From: Ophiobolus disseminans
Lineage: Eukaryota; Ascomycota; Dothideomycetes; Pleosporales; Phaeosphaeriaceae
NCBI GenBank assembly: GCA_010093685.1
Contig: MU006224.1
Coordinates: forward strand, 278,476 to 342,475
Length of the DNA: 64,000 nucleotides
Direction of reading: 5' to 3'
Within the stretch, counting starts at the first letter, position 1; each line of letters opens with the position of its first letter. The notes beneath the pieces were generated by a model, which saw only the letters and a program-made list of their open reading frames with translations, was not told where the DNA came from and did no database searches. The position numbers were made by a program, and so were the translations under genes. Below are positions 11,542 through 21,988 of the stretch, piece by piece.

Positions 11542-12197
11542 ATGTCATCCAGCAACCCCAACCAGCCTTTAGGACCATATCAAATCGGCGAGCATATCGT
11601 GCCTCCCCCACGACCCGCTTCCCCTGCAACAGCAGAGTACCGTCTCAACCATTTGATGCTGAGGATCAAGGATCCCGACAAGAGTCTGAAATTCTACTGC
11701 GACTGCATGGGCATGCATGTCGTTTTCATCTTCAACGCTGGACCGTGGACGATATACTACATCGGGCCTCGAGATGCCGGCATGACGACTCTCGGGACTT
11801 CGAAAGGCTTGCTGGAACTCTACCACATACCAGCTGACTCAAATACGCCATACGCATCCGGTAACGACTATCCAGGACCCGGAGTGGGGTTTGGGCACAT
11901 TGGTTTTACGGTGCCGGATGTAGCTCAGACTCTCGAACGCGTCAAGAGTTTCGGATGCGAAGTCATCAAGCCGTTGGAAGAGGCGCGGGTGGAGCAGATG
12001 GGTTTGCCGCAGGATGTTGTTGAGGGGAGCCATGGGGAGGTGCATGAGGGGTATAAGCATGTCTTTCGGCAGTTGGCGTTTGTGAAGGATCCTGATGTAA
12101 GTGGAGTTACTTGAGTGTGAGTGGAAGGGTTGAAGATGCTGATGAAGTTTAGGGGTATTGGGTCGAACTTGTGCCGCAGGTTATCAAGACCGATTGA
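11542..12197 (+). CDS. Glyoxalase I family protein (lactoylglutathione lyase-like)
   Basis: Glyoxalase I isomerises the hemithioacetal of methylglyoxal and glutathione to lactoylglutathione. Exons are 11542-12096 and 12153-12197, giving 199 residues. The 56-nt intron has a GTAAGT donor. All four metal ligands expected of the glyoxalase/VOC fold are visible: His37 (RLNHLML), Glu92 (GLLELYH), His119 (GFGHIGFTV) and Glu190 (GYWVELV), the last supplied by the short second exon. The N-terminus to about residue 30 is Pro-rich and without a clear targeting signal. The exact substrate is inferred from the family. Confidence 0.85.
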
Positions 12198-12400
12198 TGA
12201 AAAGATGATGGCGTAAGCCGTGTGATCGGGTAAGATTTACCATTTGTAAAACATGATCAATTTCAGATACTCGCTCATCTTGAACAATTCGATTTCTTTT
12301 CTTGCCACCAAACGGACAAGGTGAAGCACGGAGACTCAAATTTGGATGATGCATCGTTGGTCTTGTATACGCTTCTATGCCGTCGCTTTCCTGTCACATC

Positions 12401-13233
12401 TCAGCGATGGAAGTATTTCCCTGGTGCGATAAATGCATCGCGATCGACCCTCCTTCTGTCTCGAAGCTGTCCTTGCTCCATCTTCTCTTGCTCCTGGTAG
12501 TACTCAGTGATGCACTCTTTCCAAGACCTTGTATTCTCTAACTGGTCGCATTTTTTCAGTAGCAGAGCCCTGGAGAACTCTACAACGAAATCGTGAGGAA
12601 GGCCGGCGTGAATGTGTTTCACCCAACTCTCACCCACATACTTGACCCACAAATCAACAAGAAGACGTCTTGCTGGTGCTCCCTCAGTAGTACCATCATA
12701 AATGATTCGAATTGGTCCTTGGCCCGGGTAGCAAGGGCTGTAGTAAGGCTGGTATTCAAGAGCGTCAACGATCGAATTCAGAACTACCTTGTTGAATTCA
12801 ATGTCCACGAACTTGTCGCTTATGATATAACAACGAAAGAGCACCAAGTATTCTGGGTTCTTTGGTCCATCGCCGTCTGTGACCACGGTCAGCAGGGTTC
12901 TGAAGTACAGCCAATGAAGATAGATCTTGAAGATATCTAGGCCTTCATCTGAGAGATCGATGACTCGCGGATCGGGTCGAGCGGTAGCCCACTCGGGCTT
13001 CATGGCGTTGTCGAAGAATTTGGAGCTTTTGCGGATGACAGATTCGATGACGGGATGACGGACTCGAACTCGATCCTCGCCAAGCTCAACGGTGATCATG
13101 TCAACCAAGCTGGACATGTCAGAATCGAGACTGGAAACGAGAAAACTATGACTTACTTGAAGGCATCGGTCTTCAAGATGCGACCGCTGTCGGACTTGAA
13201 CTCGATGGAGGACTTGTCGGTTTCTGCTGCCAT
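12401..13233 (-). CDS. BTB/POZ domain protein
   Basis: BTB domains mediate dimerisation and often recruit Cullin-3 ligases or chromatin factors; the role of this one is unknown. Exons are 13233-13157 and 13109-12401, giving 261 residues. The 47-nt intron (GTAAGT...CCAG) joins KTDAF to NLVDMITVELGEDR. The N-terminus has the fungal BTB pattern: SIEFKSDSGRILKTDAF, then HPVIESVIRKSSKFFDNAMKPEW and IDLSDEGLDIFKIYLHWLYF. The rest (residues about 110-261) is helical and charged, ending in a basic segment (LRDRRRVDRD). It has no kelch, zinc-finger or MATH domain, as in many fungal stand-alone BTB proteins. Confidence 0.8.
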
Positions 13234-14857
13234 AGTTGTTAAGACGGCAAGTGTATGCCGCCTTCGATTCGAACTGAATGCGTTGTGTGGTTGAGAGAAA
13301 GGTTTTCAAAAGCAAAGTCGCAAAGGTGCGAGGAAGGCGCGTTGGAGCGCACCGATAGAGCACATTGAAGTGAAAGTGAAAGCTCCATATTGGGAGACCT
13401 GTGACGAAGGAGCCCCAAGTCGAGAGCCCTCTGCTACACGGTTATTGAGCTGGATATGAGTTTCGATGCCATAACAGACTATCGATGGAGGACTCGCATC
13501 CCGCAAAGGTTTGAATCCATAGACACGGTCTGTCAGAAAAATAGCAAATACCCATAGCCCAGCTAAGTATTACTGCTGTCCACTGGAAAAAGCGCACCAA
13601 CGAGTCGTGTTTGTATTACACTGTAATGAGATGGTCCATTTTAATGAAGAGACCAGCGACATGAACAAGATGATGGAGATGTTTGCGCATTGCAGCTTTG
13701 TAATCCCTAGATTATTGTGTTCAACAGATCTGGAACCTGAAAACGCAAAGACGACACCGGATCCGATGTTGTTAAAGGAGCGACCTTTGCTCAGCGCCCG
13801 GATATTAATACTCGTCAGCATGAACGCGCTCCCATGGTACTTAGCAATCCGCTCCTTTCGGATCCGATTCTTTTAATTGGGTCCCTGTACACCGCCCTCG
13901 ACCCAGGTTGTCGGCTCCCAAATCTGTGGGACTACTCAGCCCACGAGGGCTGCCTGTCGTGATTCAGCCTTTCGAGGACGTTGTGTCGCACGATGCTGAT
14001 GCCCGTCGAGGCGCAGAGGCTTTTGGCACATCGAAAATTGGTCGAATTTCCACAATCACTTCGGACGCTTGATCTGGAATTTGGATGACGGTGAGTTGTC
14101 GAGGACCTCCCAGGTTCGCTCTAAAATATGAGCCTCGGCACATCGCTTTCCACAGATCGCGGGGAATCCCTACCTGTCGTGCCTGTCATTTCTAGACTAC
14201 AGCGTATCCCAGCACAACCGAAATGAGCTTCCCGTGTCCTCACCCCCAGTACTGAACCCAACAACATCTTTCTGTTGATGGTCAGCTTACGCCTTTAAGC
14301 CTTGTCACCTCAGCTTGGAGCAATTGGGGATCCTGCGTCGCGTTCCACACAGCCACGTATTAAACACAACCAAGCCAGATCGGCGCGGACGAATCGTTCT
14401 CATAAGTTGCCGGGGCTTCCGCCGCATGACGCACAAATCAAAGCCTTGCCGTGTGCGGCTGGGACCAGCACATGGATTGACGCCAGCAAGCGGGCGTAAG
14501 TCGATTTGTAGCAATAATGATGTGAGACTACGTTAGCATGCATGGCTATGCTCGGCCTGGCCCAATTTGACAACGGTGATCGAGGGCACGGTATTAAAGC
14601 GTGCCCGCCTGGTACCTGGGAGTCCTCGTGGCAGTGGTTTCGATAGGTCCCTTTCGTCTCTCATCCCTACCCAGGTAATAGAACAAAGAACCGTGCTTGA
14701 GCCCTTGAGCGATCCTCAGCCCACAGCATTTATATCTAATCTAGCGCAATAACGCCGCATTTGTATTCCCGCGACCTGTTATCGATAATCAGCGAGAATC
14801 CTTTCGAGGACATTCAGCCTTCACATTGGGCCATCAACATCTTACAGTCTCCCCAGG
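13234..14857. other. Long intergenic stretch, no supported gene
   Basis: About 1.6 kb lies between the head-to-head BTB and carboxylesterase genes. Frames here are under 90 codons, without family resemblance or splice support. A TATATCT element sits near 14730, about 130 nt upstream of the esterase start, and could serve as its TATA box. Confidence 0.45.
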
Positions 14858-16513
14858 ATGCTGAAACTCCTCAGTGCTGCAGCCCTCTTGGGAGCAGTTT
14901 ACGCGCAGAACGTATCGCTTCCAGAAATCGATCTTGGCTATGAGATTTACCGGGCAGCTGGCTTCAACAGTACAGGAAACTTCTACAATTTTTCAAACAT
15001 CCGTTACGCAGCACCTCCGGTCGGCAAACTCCGATTCGCGCCTCCTCAAGCACCAGCAACGAATCGAACATCCATCAATAGTGGCGGGAGCTCGAGAATC
15101 TGCCCACAAGCCAGCCCAGCATGGCAATTAGAGGCCCAGAACTTCCTCACGAGTCTCCTTTTAGGGCTGCCTGTCAACACGACACGGCCTTACACTCCAG
15201 CTGGTGCAAACTCCACCAGCGTAATCCCGCCTCGGAACCCTCTCGAATCGGAGGATTGCCTCTTCTTGGATGTCTTCGTGCCAGAAGATGTTCTAAGTAA
15301 AGCGGGTCAAGGTTTTGGGGCCCCAGTTCTTGTTTGGATCTATGGTGGCGGCTACGTCAACGGAAACAAGAACAACAATCCTGCTGGTTTGCTCGCTGCC
15401 TCTGGCAATTCATCAAACGGCGATGTCATCTACGTAGCATTGAACTACCGAGTTGGTGCGCTTGGTTTTCAGGCCGGTCCCTCCTTCAACGCCGAGGGAG
15501 GCGTTTCCAACGTCGGTCTCTATGATCAGCGGTTTGCCCTTGAATGGATCCAAAAGCACATCCACCTCTTTGGAGGCGACAAGAATCGTGTCACAGTGTT
15601 TGGCGAGTCGGCTGGTGGAGGGTCTATCATGCACCAGATTACTGCATACGGAGGCGCCAAGGGTAAAGCACCGTTCCAGCAAGCCGTTCCTCAGAGTCCT
15701 GGATGGTCACCAGTCCAGTCCAACGTCCAGACCGAAAACACGTATCAAAAGTTCTTACGATTGACGAACACTACTTCCCTCGCAGGACTGCGCGCTTTGC
15801 CCTCAGAAGCGGTCATCCGTGCCAATGCCCAGCAGGTTGGATATGATGCAGCATACGGCCAGTATGTATATGGTCCGGTCATGGACGGACTCTTTGCTCC
15901 GCTCCAACCAGGGCAACTCCTTGCGCAAGGACGGTTTGATAAGGACGTCCGTGTGATGGTCGGGCACAACGCAGATGAGGGTGCCTTGTTCACGCCCCCT
16001 TATATTACCTCAGACGATAGTCTGCAAGCCCAGTTAAGGACTGCCTTCCCGACTACACCGCAGCCATCTCTCGATTATGTCACGAAGACCTTGTACCCAC
16101 CAGTCTTTGATGGATCCTACCCGTACCGGACACAGTACTCCCGTGCGGATCTGATCATCTCCGAAGCCATTTTCACTTGCAATACCAACTACTTATCAAC
16201 CGCATATGGCAACAAGACTTATTCTTATCTCTTCGCCGTCCCTCCAGCTTTCCATGGATTCGACATAGCGTATACCTATTTCCCAGGCGGTGCTCCTTCG
16301 ACTTCGGTTCGCAATACTACCATTGCAATTGCGCTCCAAGAATTTATTACAAGCTTTGCAGAGGAAGGCAAGCCAGCTGCAGACGGTATTCGCCAGTTCA
16401 ACATGTATGGACCAGATGCATCCGTGTTGAGGCTGAATGTCACGGGGGTTGACCAAGTTCGCGACAGCAATGCTAACGCTCGTTGCAACTGGTGGCAGAA
16501 GGCTTTGTATTGA
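14858..16513 (+). CDS. Secreted type-B carboxylesterase/lipase
   Basis: This alpha/beta-hydrolase of the carboxylesterase/cholinesterase family hydrolyses ester bonds outside the cell. It is a single exon of 551 residues, the usual family length. The signal peptide is MLKLLSAAALLGAVYA, with cleavage likely before Gln17. The catalytic triad is visible: Ser251 in FGESAGGGS, Glu374 in GHNADEGALF, and His466 in PPAFHGFDIAY. The oxyanion-hole motif is VWIYGGGYVNG, and the EDCLFLDVFVP block (Cys134) is the second family signature. Many NxS/T sites suggest heavy glycosylation. The substrate cannot be told from sequence. No polyketide or NRPS genes surround it. Confidence 0.92.
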   Translation: MLKLLSAAALLGAVYAQNVSLPEIDLGYEIYRAAGFNSTGNFYNFSNIRYAAPPVGKLRFAPPQAPATNRTSINSGGSSRICPQASPAWQLEAQNFLTSLLLGLPVNTTRPYTPAGANSTSVIPPRNPLESEDCLFLDVFVPEDVLSKAGQGFGAPVLVWIYGGGYVNGNKNNNPAGLLAASGNSSNGDVIYVALNYRVGALGFQAGPSFNAEGGVSNVGLYDQRFALEWIQKHIHLFGGDKNRVTVFGESAGGGSIMHQITAYGGAKGKAPFQQAVPQSPGWSPVQSNVQTENTYQKFLRLTNTTSLAGLRALPSEAVIRANAQQVGYDAAYGQYVYGPVMDGLFAPLQPGQLLAQGRFDKDVRVMVGHNADEGALFTPPYITSDDSLQAQLRTAFPTTPQPSLDYVTKTLYPPVFDGSYPYRTQYSRADLIISEAIFTCNTNYLSTAYGNKTYSYLFAVPPAFHGFDIAYTYFPGGAPSTSVRNTTIAIALQEFITSFAEEGKPAADGIRQFNMYGPDASVLRLNVTGVDQVRDSNANARCNWWQKALY

Positions 16514-16853
16514 GAAGCTCAGCAAAGACGAGAGTGTAATATAGTAATGAAACTCTTTCTACCTGATATTTGCCTACTCATTTTTAACATCGAGACTGTC
16601 CCTGTGCACATGCGAGCGAGAAGTCGGAGCTATGGCCGGCTTTAACCCAATCGGGGGCGTTTGCGATCATAGCTACGTCATCCTCCAGAATAACGGTCAG
16701 AAGCCAGACACCTCTCCGCTTGTTTAAAACCCTCTTCCGCGGTATCCTGAAAGTCATTCTACACATTTTCGCCAATTGCACCACCTCGAGCACATACAGC
16801 TCCTAATACACCAGCAACTACTTCCACAACACAAACACCACACACAAATCACC
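16514..16853. promoter_or_regulatory. Intergenic; 5' flank of the mitochondrial repeat protein
   Basis: The last 90 nt before 16854 are C/A-rich (ACACCACACACAAATCACC), typical of a highly expressed fungal leader. Nothing else was recognised. Confidence 0.4.
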
Positions 16854-17277
16854 ATGTTCCGCCAACAGATCGCCCGCCAGGCCCGCCTTTTCAGCACCAC
16901 CCCCATTGCGCGCAAGAGCCCAGTCGAGACCATCAAGGATGCCGCCAAGGCCGTTGACAGGACAATCTCGGGCGCCGCCGTAAAGGGCATTGAGAAGGGC
17001 GGTACGTACACACTTCCCTACGCCCACTCCCGCATCACATGATGTCCTACTATCGGATGTGGTGCTGGCCTACGATGTTCACTTGTTTCTTATACTAACA
17101 AATGCATTAGAGGAGATCACCGAGGCTGTCAAGCAAGCCGCTCCCGAGACCAAAGGCGAGGCCAAGGGTCAAGCCAACGAGGCTCTCGGCCAGGCAAAGG
17201 GCAAGGCGAACGAGCTTGCCGGACAGGCCAAGGGCAAGACCGCTGAGCTCCAGGGCGAGGCCAACAAGAAGTTGTAG
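16854..17277 (+). CDS. Small mitochondrial LEA/CsbD-like repeat protein
   Basis: Exons are 16854-17001 and 17111-17277, giving 104 residues. The 109-nt intron has a GTACGT donor, a CTAAC branch site and a TTAG acceptor. The N-terminus MFRQQIARQARLFSTTPIAR is a clear mitochondrial presequence (basic, hydroxylated, no acids, FS cleavage motif). The C-terminal half is built from Ala/Gly/Lys/Gln repeats of the type GQAKGKANELAGQ and GQAKGKTAEL. They resemble CsbD and group 3 LEA proteins, which are disordered stress protectants. A stress-protectant role is inference. It could also be a fungal matrix protein of unknown function. No catalytic motif is present. Confidence 0.75.
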
Positions 17278-17611
17278 AGCAGCGAGAGGGAGCGGATACT
17301 CGGCGATGTGTACTCGATATGACAGCGATTGCGTTCTCGTTTCACAGTATGATTGACATGGATAATCATACTGCTGGGTTGGCAGATGAAGAATGAATAA
17401 ATGAATCCAAATCTATACTTCTGGTTTCGAACGTGTAGTGCTCATGAACTGACACGACATAGATCTGGCCTTTTTCTGATGTGCTCAGCCACTGCTGTTA
17501 TGCAAATTTGAGAGCTGCAGGCTCTTATCATGCAATAGTTCGTCTCGGAGAACACCGCTCAAGCAAATCGTCCTGCTTCACAATCGGCTCGTCCTGACTC
17601 CACATTTTCCT
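17278..17611. other. Intergenic between convergent genes
   Basis: This holds the 3' flanks of the repeat protein and the DUF2855 gene. An AATAAATGAAT stretch near 17395 could act as a polyadenylation signal. I see nothing else. Confidence 0.4.
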
Positions 17612-18862
17612 TCAGACGTTGTATACCAGCCCCGTATCGGCCCGAACCTCGTCCCTACACAACGCCTCCCAACCCTTCTCCCATGCCTCCAATCCCGTAC
17701 CCCACTGCAACTTCATACTCGAAATGTCCTTCTTATACTCCTCCCACGCCTCAAAGAACGCCTCGAAATACTTCTCCCCACCAACCTCAATCCCCTTCTC
17801 CCTCAGCAAACTCGCATTCACCAACACCGTCTTGCCCAACAAAGCCAACCTCTTCCTCGCCGTCTCAGGATTCTGCACCTTAACTTCCCCCCCGACAGTG
17901 ATCTGGGAAAACGGTATACTGGACGAAGACAGTGTGGAACTCCACTTCTCAGCCACACCCTCCCGTGCGCCAAAATCAAGCAGGACGATACGTCGACACT
18001 GGCTTTTTTCAACAACCTCTTTGACAACCTCATCCTCCGAGTTCAAATACACTTCATCACACATCCCACTCTTCCGAATCGCATCCACCGACACCTCAGA
18101 CCCAACGCCAATAACACGCTCCGGCTGCTCTGCATTTGGCCTTGCACGCCTCACCGCCCACGCAAACCCCAACCCCGTCTTCCCACTCGCATTCAACAGC
18201 ACAACAGCCGCGCCTTTCAGATCCGCATTTTCTTGCCCCCACTCTCCCTTGCCCGACGGATGTATGCGCCTCTCGTCCTGCCATGCGAATCCGAAAGTGC
18301 TGAGATTATACCCCGTCGCGAAGAGGCCTTGCATCAGCGCGTCCCAGCCCAGGGCATCTGCGCCACGCGACGCTATGAGGGTAGGCAAGGAGGGGAAGAT
18401 GGTGTATCGGTTGTATATTTGCCAGAGATGTTGGCGGTGCGCATCCAACACTACTAGTTGATTCTTAATCTTCATCCCACCATGTTCAGCGCTTTCCACG
18501 CAAACAGTTTCAAGACCAGAGCTTATCGGCAAGAACCCATACACCGCTTGCCCCCTGTTTATCCCCAGCACACTCGACTCAACGATCTCGGCATATCCCC
18601 ATGCTGCAACGCGGCCGTATGTTTGCGCGTCGTTGTAGGGTGCGGGCGTGCTGGGCGGTAAGGGGTAGATGTCGTACCAGCCCATGAGGTGGCCGTGGCG
18701 GGCGTAGGTGAGGTTGTTGGTTGTTAGGCCTAGGATTTTGGGGCGCAGGCGGAGGGAGGAAGGGGGGAGAGTGGTTGGGGTGGTATCTTGGAGTGAGACG
18801 AGGCGGTGGTTGGAGTAGTTTGCTTTGTCGAGAACGTGGATTTTGGTAGGGGGAGGGGACAT
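17612..18862 (-). CDS. DUF2855 family protein
   Basis: This is a single exon of 416 residues. It matches the DUF2855 family I know from fungi and bacteria, which resembles medium-chain dehydrogenases but has no assigned reaction. Family-like blocks are LTYARHGHLMGWYDIYPLPP, AAWGYAEIVES, GQAVYGFLPISS and YNRYTIFPSLPTLIA. A nucleotide-binding-like stretch follows: AVVLLNASGKTGLGFAWAVRR. The ATG at 18862 is the only good start. The long opposite-strand frame at 17619-18461 is a shadow created by codon bias. The gene is divergent from its upstream neighbour across about 700 nt. Confidence 0.8.
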   Translation of the reverse strand: MSPPPTKIHVLDKANYSNHRLVSLQDTTPTTLPPSSLRLRPKILGLTTNNLTYARHGHLMGWYDIYPLPPSTPAPYNDAQTYGRVAAWGYAEIVESSVLGINRGQAVYGFLPISSGLETVCVESAEHGGMKIKNQLVVLDAHRQHLWQIYNRYTIFPSLPTLIASRGADALGWDALMQGLFATGYNLSTFGFAWQDERRIHPSGKGEWGQENADLKGAAVVLLNASGKTGLGFAWAVRRARPNAEQPERVIGVGSEVSVDAIRKSGMCDEVYLNSEDEVVKEVVEKSQCRRIVLLDFGAREGVAEKWSSTLSSSSIPFSQITVGGEVKVQNPETARKRLALLGKTVLVNASLLREKGIEVGGEKYFEAFFEAWEEYKKDISSMKLQWGTGLEAWEKGWEALCRDEVRADTGLVYNV

Positions 18863-19582
18863 GATGGTAGATTGGAGGGGTGGGTGAGGTGGTTTTGATT
18901 AGGAATTTATGAGGGTTTAGGGATGGATTTGCGAGGTCTTTGAGCAGAGGGAGATTTGGGTTGAGTTTTTATGCTTCACCAACTCACCAATTGTATGTGT
19001 ACTTGAGCCCGAGGGCCATGATAGCCAGGATTGATTCTGTGACTCATACTACTCCCTCACTCGCTTCATCCTTTATGTGAGTTGTTCCAGCAGTCCCGGC
19101 CGTCAAGGATGACATAGCCATTGGCAATGCTTCAAACAGTGGGGCTGCCAAGCACCGTAACGATGGACTACCCAATCCAGCGTACCCCATAATATGATGG
19201 CTTGCTAGTCATGAAAAGGGCGCACCCCATCTATGGAAGTGCTCATACCGGACTTAGGATACAACTTCAGCATTCTTGCGTTACGGCCGCAAGACAGATC
19301 CTTGGATCGAAAAATCAATCCATCGTTTCCACATGGAATGGCCGTAACTGGAAGTGAAGGATCTCAGTGATCCAGATTCTGAATGTCAACCAACGTCCAG
19401 GACGCCCATCTTCGTGCCCGCAAATGAGTCGAGAGAATGATGAAATATTGAAGTCAGAAGACCGAACACTGGATATGTAATGTAGAAATATATATCACAA
19501 CTGCCATACCACGATGCTAAACGCCTGCTGATGTCACACCCTCGTTCCTGTACAAAGATTGTCGATCCAATGAGGCAAAGTA
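18863..19582. other. Intergenic, nothing recognised
   Basis: This is the upstream flank of the DUF2855 gene and the 3' flank of the next minus-strand gene. No gene is supported. Confidence 0.4.
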
Positions 19583-21570
19583 CTACGCTGCCTTGGTGTA
19601 CCGCTGTCTCAACTCCTCAATCTCCCGTTGAAACTTCTCCATATCATCGAGGATATTGTTCGGGTCGCTCCCAGCTTCAGTGGGAACCGCATCTAAGCCA
19701 AGCTTGTTCTCCGCTTCTTCGTTTGGCGAGTACAGGGCATATTCATTTCCGCCCTTCTCGTCTGCGGGCGCGTACTCGTTCCGCAGTGAGCTTTCGCTCG
19801 CCATGCTTGTGCGTCTCTTACTATCCACACTCGTCCGGCGGTTCTCTGTACTTGTTCTTCGACTTTCTGTGGGTGACGAAGATGGTATGTAAGGGCGTGG
19901 CTGATCGAGACTTGATCGAGTGGATTGTCTCCGGCGAGGCGGAGGTGGTGGTGGTGCCATTGTGCTTCCAGTGCTTTCCCCCGAGACTGCTCGCTGGGCC
20001 GTGCGATTCGAAGCTATCGATGAGCTGCGGTGGACACCAGGCGCAGAAGACACATTTTCAGACTCCAATGTGCTTCGTCGTGATATGCTTGCGCCTTGTG
20101 AGGATGTTGCGGTCCGAACTGATGCCGAGCGTTGTGGTAGCTCTGTGGTAGATGAATTTGCACTAGATGTGCTTAGGTCTGTCAATCTCGCTCCGTGCCT
20201 TGAGCGAGGTGGTGGAGGTGGAGACTTTGCCACGGATAAGACATCCTTGTTAGAAGGAACAGGGCTTTGGAGGCCAGCATCGACCGAGAGCTGTGAGGAT
20301 AAGGTTAGGTTGGAATTACTTCGTGACCTGCTCTCGTTTGAAGAAGTCCGCAGCTGGCTTTGTCTGCGGGCTAGAGGCACTGGAGGAGGAGTTTTCTTCT
20401 GCGGTCGGGGTGCCTCTGAAGTTGCCAACGAATCGCTCGATTGCTGTTGCATTGTGATTGGTCGCTGTGGTGTGTCGTCTTGCGTACTAATGTGTAGTGG
20501 TGGCGGCAAAATTACTGGTGTAGGGGGTAGTGGTTTATTGACATCCGAGTTGTCCCTCGATCGCGTGATGGGCGCAGGAGCTGGCTCAGTTGCAGAGAAG
20601 CTTTCAAAGGACACGATCTGAGGCTGTCTCGGCGTGACAAGCTTGCCGTGGCGATGCTTCGGTGCTGGTGGAGGCTTTTTCTTCCCCTTCTTCACTTCCG
20701 ACACAAGCCCCATGTTATCCTCGTCCGACTCTGCCATTTCATATGATGTTCTCGGTGACTCATGATGGGTTTCCTGTGCATGTTCGAAAATCGACTGCCG
20801 TGAAATCGATGATGTGTCTGTGCTGCTGCTGCTTTCGAATTGGACGCCGCTGGGAATGCTCGATAGAGGCACGGTTTGCGACGGAGGCCCGGATTGACGC
20901 GGACCTGCCTTTCCTGTCATGAGCAGGTTCTTGAAGCTCTCTACATCCAAAGACGCTCTGTTGTTGCCTGAGGCCGCTCTTTCCGTAACCGTCCGATCCT
21001 CCTCGCCGCGACTCTGTTGCGGCTCGATTGATGCCAACGTTCTTGAGAATGGATTCGCCGGAGTGCCTCCCGGCGATATCGCAGACTGAGGTGGTTGATA
21101 TACCCGTGGAGAAGTCGCCCACATGTCTGCTGTTGTAGTCTCACTGCCCCACCCTGCCGTCTGTATGCTCGATTTCGACGTAAACGCCTCGGAATTGGAT
21201 GTGCTGGCGGAGTGTACGGGCGGTCTTGGTTGTGCACTCTCGCTCTGGTTTAGAGGTGGGGCGCGAGCACCATGAGGTGAATCATCTGGCTCGTCTGCCG
21301 GATGCGGAGGGATGTATGTTGTGCTGGATTCTATGCGAACATGTTTCTTTGTCTTGGGCGGCGGCGCATTGACGTGTTCGAGCCCTGTAACAAGATTACT
21401 GCCTGCTCATTCTCAAAAGGCATGAAAGCAAGGCAGGATATACCAGAGCGACCATCCTCGGACACCGTAGGCGCACTATTTTGGGCGGAGATAAAGGATG
21501 CCTGTGGAACGGGTGCGGAGGACGTGGGAGTATATGAAACTGAGGCGCGGAAAGGGTTCCCGGATGACAT
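19583..21570 (-). CDS. Ser/Pro-rich scaffold-like protein, function unknown
   Basis: Exons are 21570-21444 and 21384-19583, giving 642 residues. The 59-nt intron has GTATAT...TTACAG ends. The protein starts MSSGNPFRASVSYTPTSSAP and is largely disordered. It carries several proline tracts (KKPPPAPK, KTPPPVPLARR, SPPPPPRSRH, APPPPPPRRRQS) that resemble SH3 or profilin ligands, plus a conserved-looking segment NRASLDVESFKNLLMTG. The C-terminus, NILDDMEKFQREIEELRQRY, should form a short coiled coil. I do not recognise the family. By composition a role in cortical actin or polarity is possible, but this is only inference. The opposite-strand frames here are shadows. Confidence 0.75.
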
Positions 21571-21988
21571 GCTGAAGACTAAAAACAATGCATTGTTCTA
21601 TGTACACGGAAGAAGCTCGTAAGAAGCGGTGTAGAGCAGTTGCTGTGCCGGACTGCTGGTGCTGATGGCCGTCGGAGCGTAGGACAAGATCAGCGCCGAC
21701 ATGCTTGGGTAGATCCGGAGGGCAGCCGTGACAGCGAAGCGCCCCCACCACAGTACAGCGTGCGAGCCTACAACACCTCATTTCCAAGTTGACGAATCAT
21801 CAGAGTTGTTTTCGAACATTACTTGATTTCTTTGATCTTCGTGTTACTATATGCTGGAGTCTCTTCATTTGATCTGTTGGGTGTCTCGTGCTCCGATCAT
21901 GGCCTCGGCCATGCATCATATGGTACCACCCTGACAGTCGTGGACCCATGGAAAAGCAACAAGCGCTGCGCAACATGTAGCGGCAATC
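21571..21988. other. Intergenic, nothing recognised
   Basis: This lies between the Ser/Pro-rich protein start and the 3' end of ECO1. It holds the promoter of the former. No gene is supported. Confidence 0.4.

Noticed and set aside
17619..18461. 280-codon plus-strand frame opposite the DUF2855 gene
   Set aside because: It is a codon-bias shadow: the minus strand carries a full conserved protein, while this frame is Ser/Pro/His-rich without domains.
8901..18862. Secondary-metabolite cluster (esterase, SnoaL-like, MFS)
   Set aside because: No polyketide synthase, NRPS or terpene synthase is present, and the candidate tailoring genes are scattered over 45 kb among housekeeping genes.
19531..20621. 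Two long plus-strand frames opposite the Ser/Pro-rich gene
   Set aside because: They mirror Ser/Pro codons on the other strand, with no domain, no good start context and no splice support.
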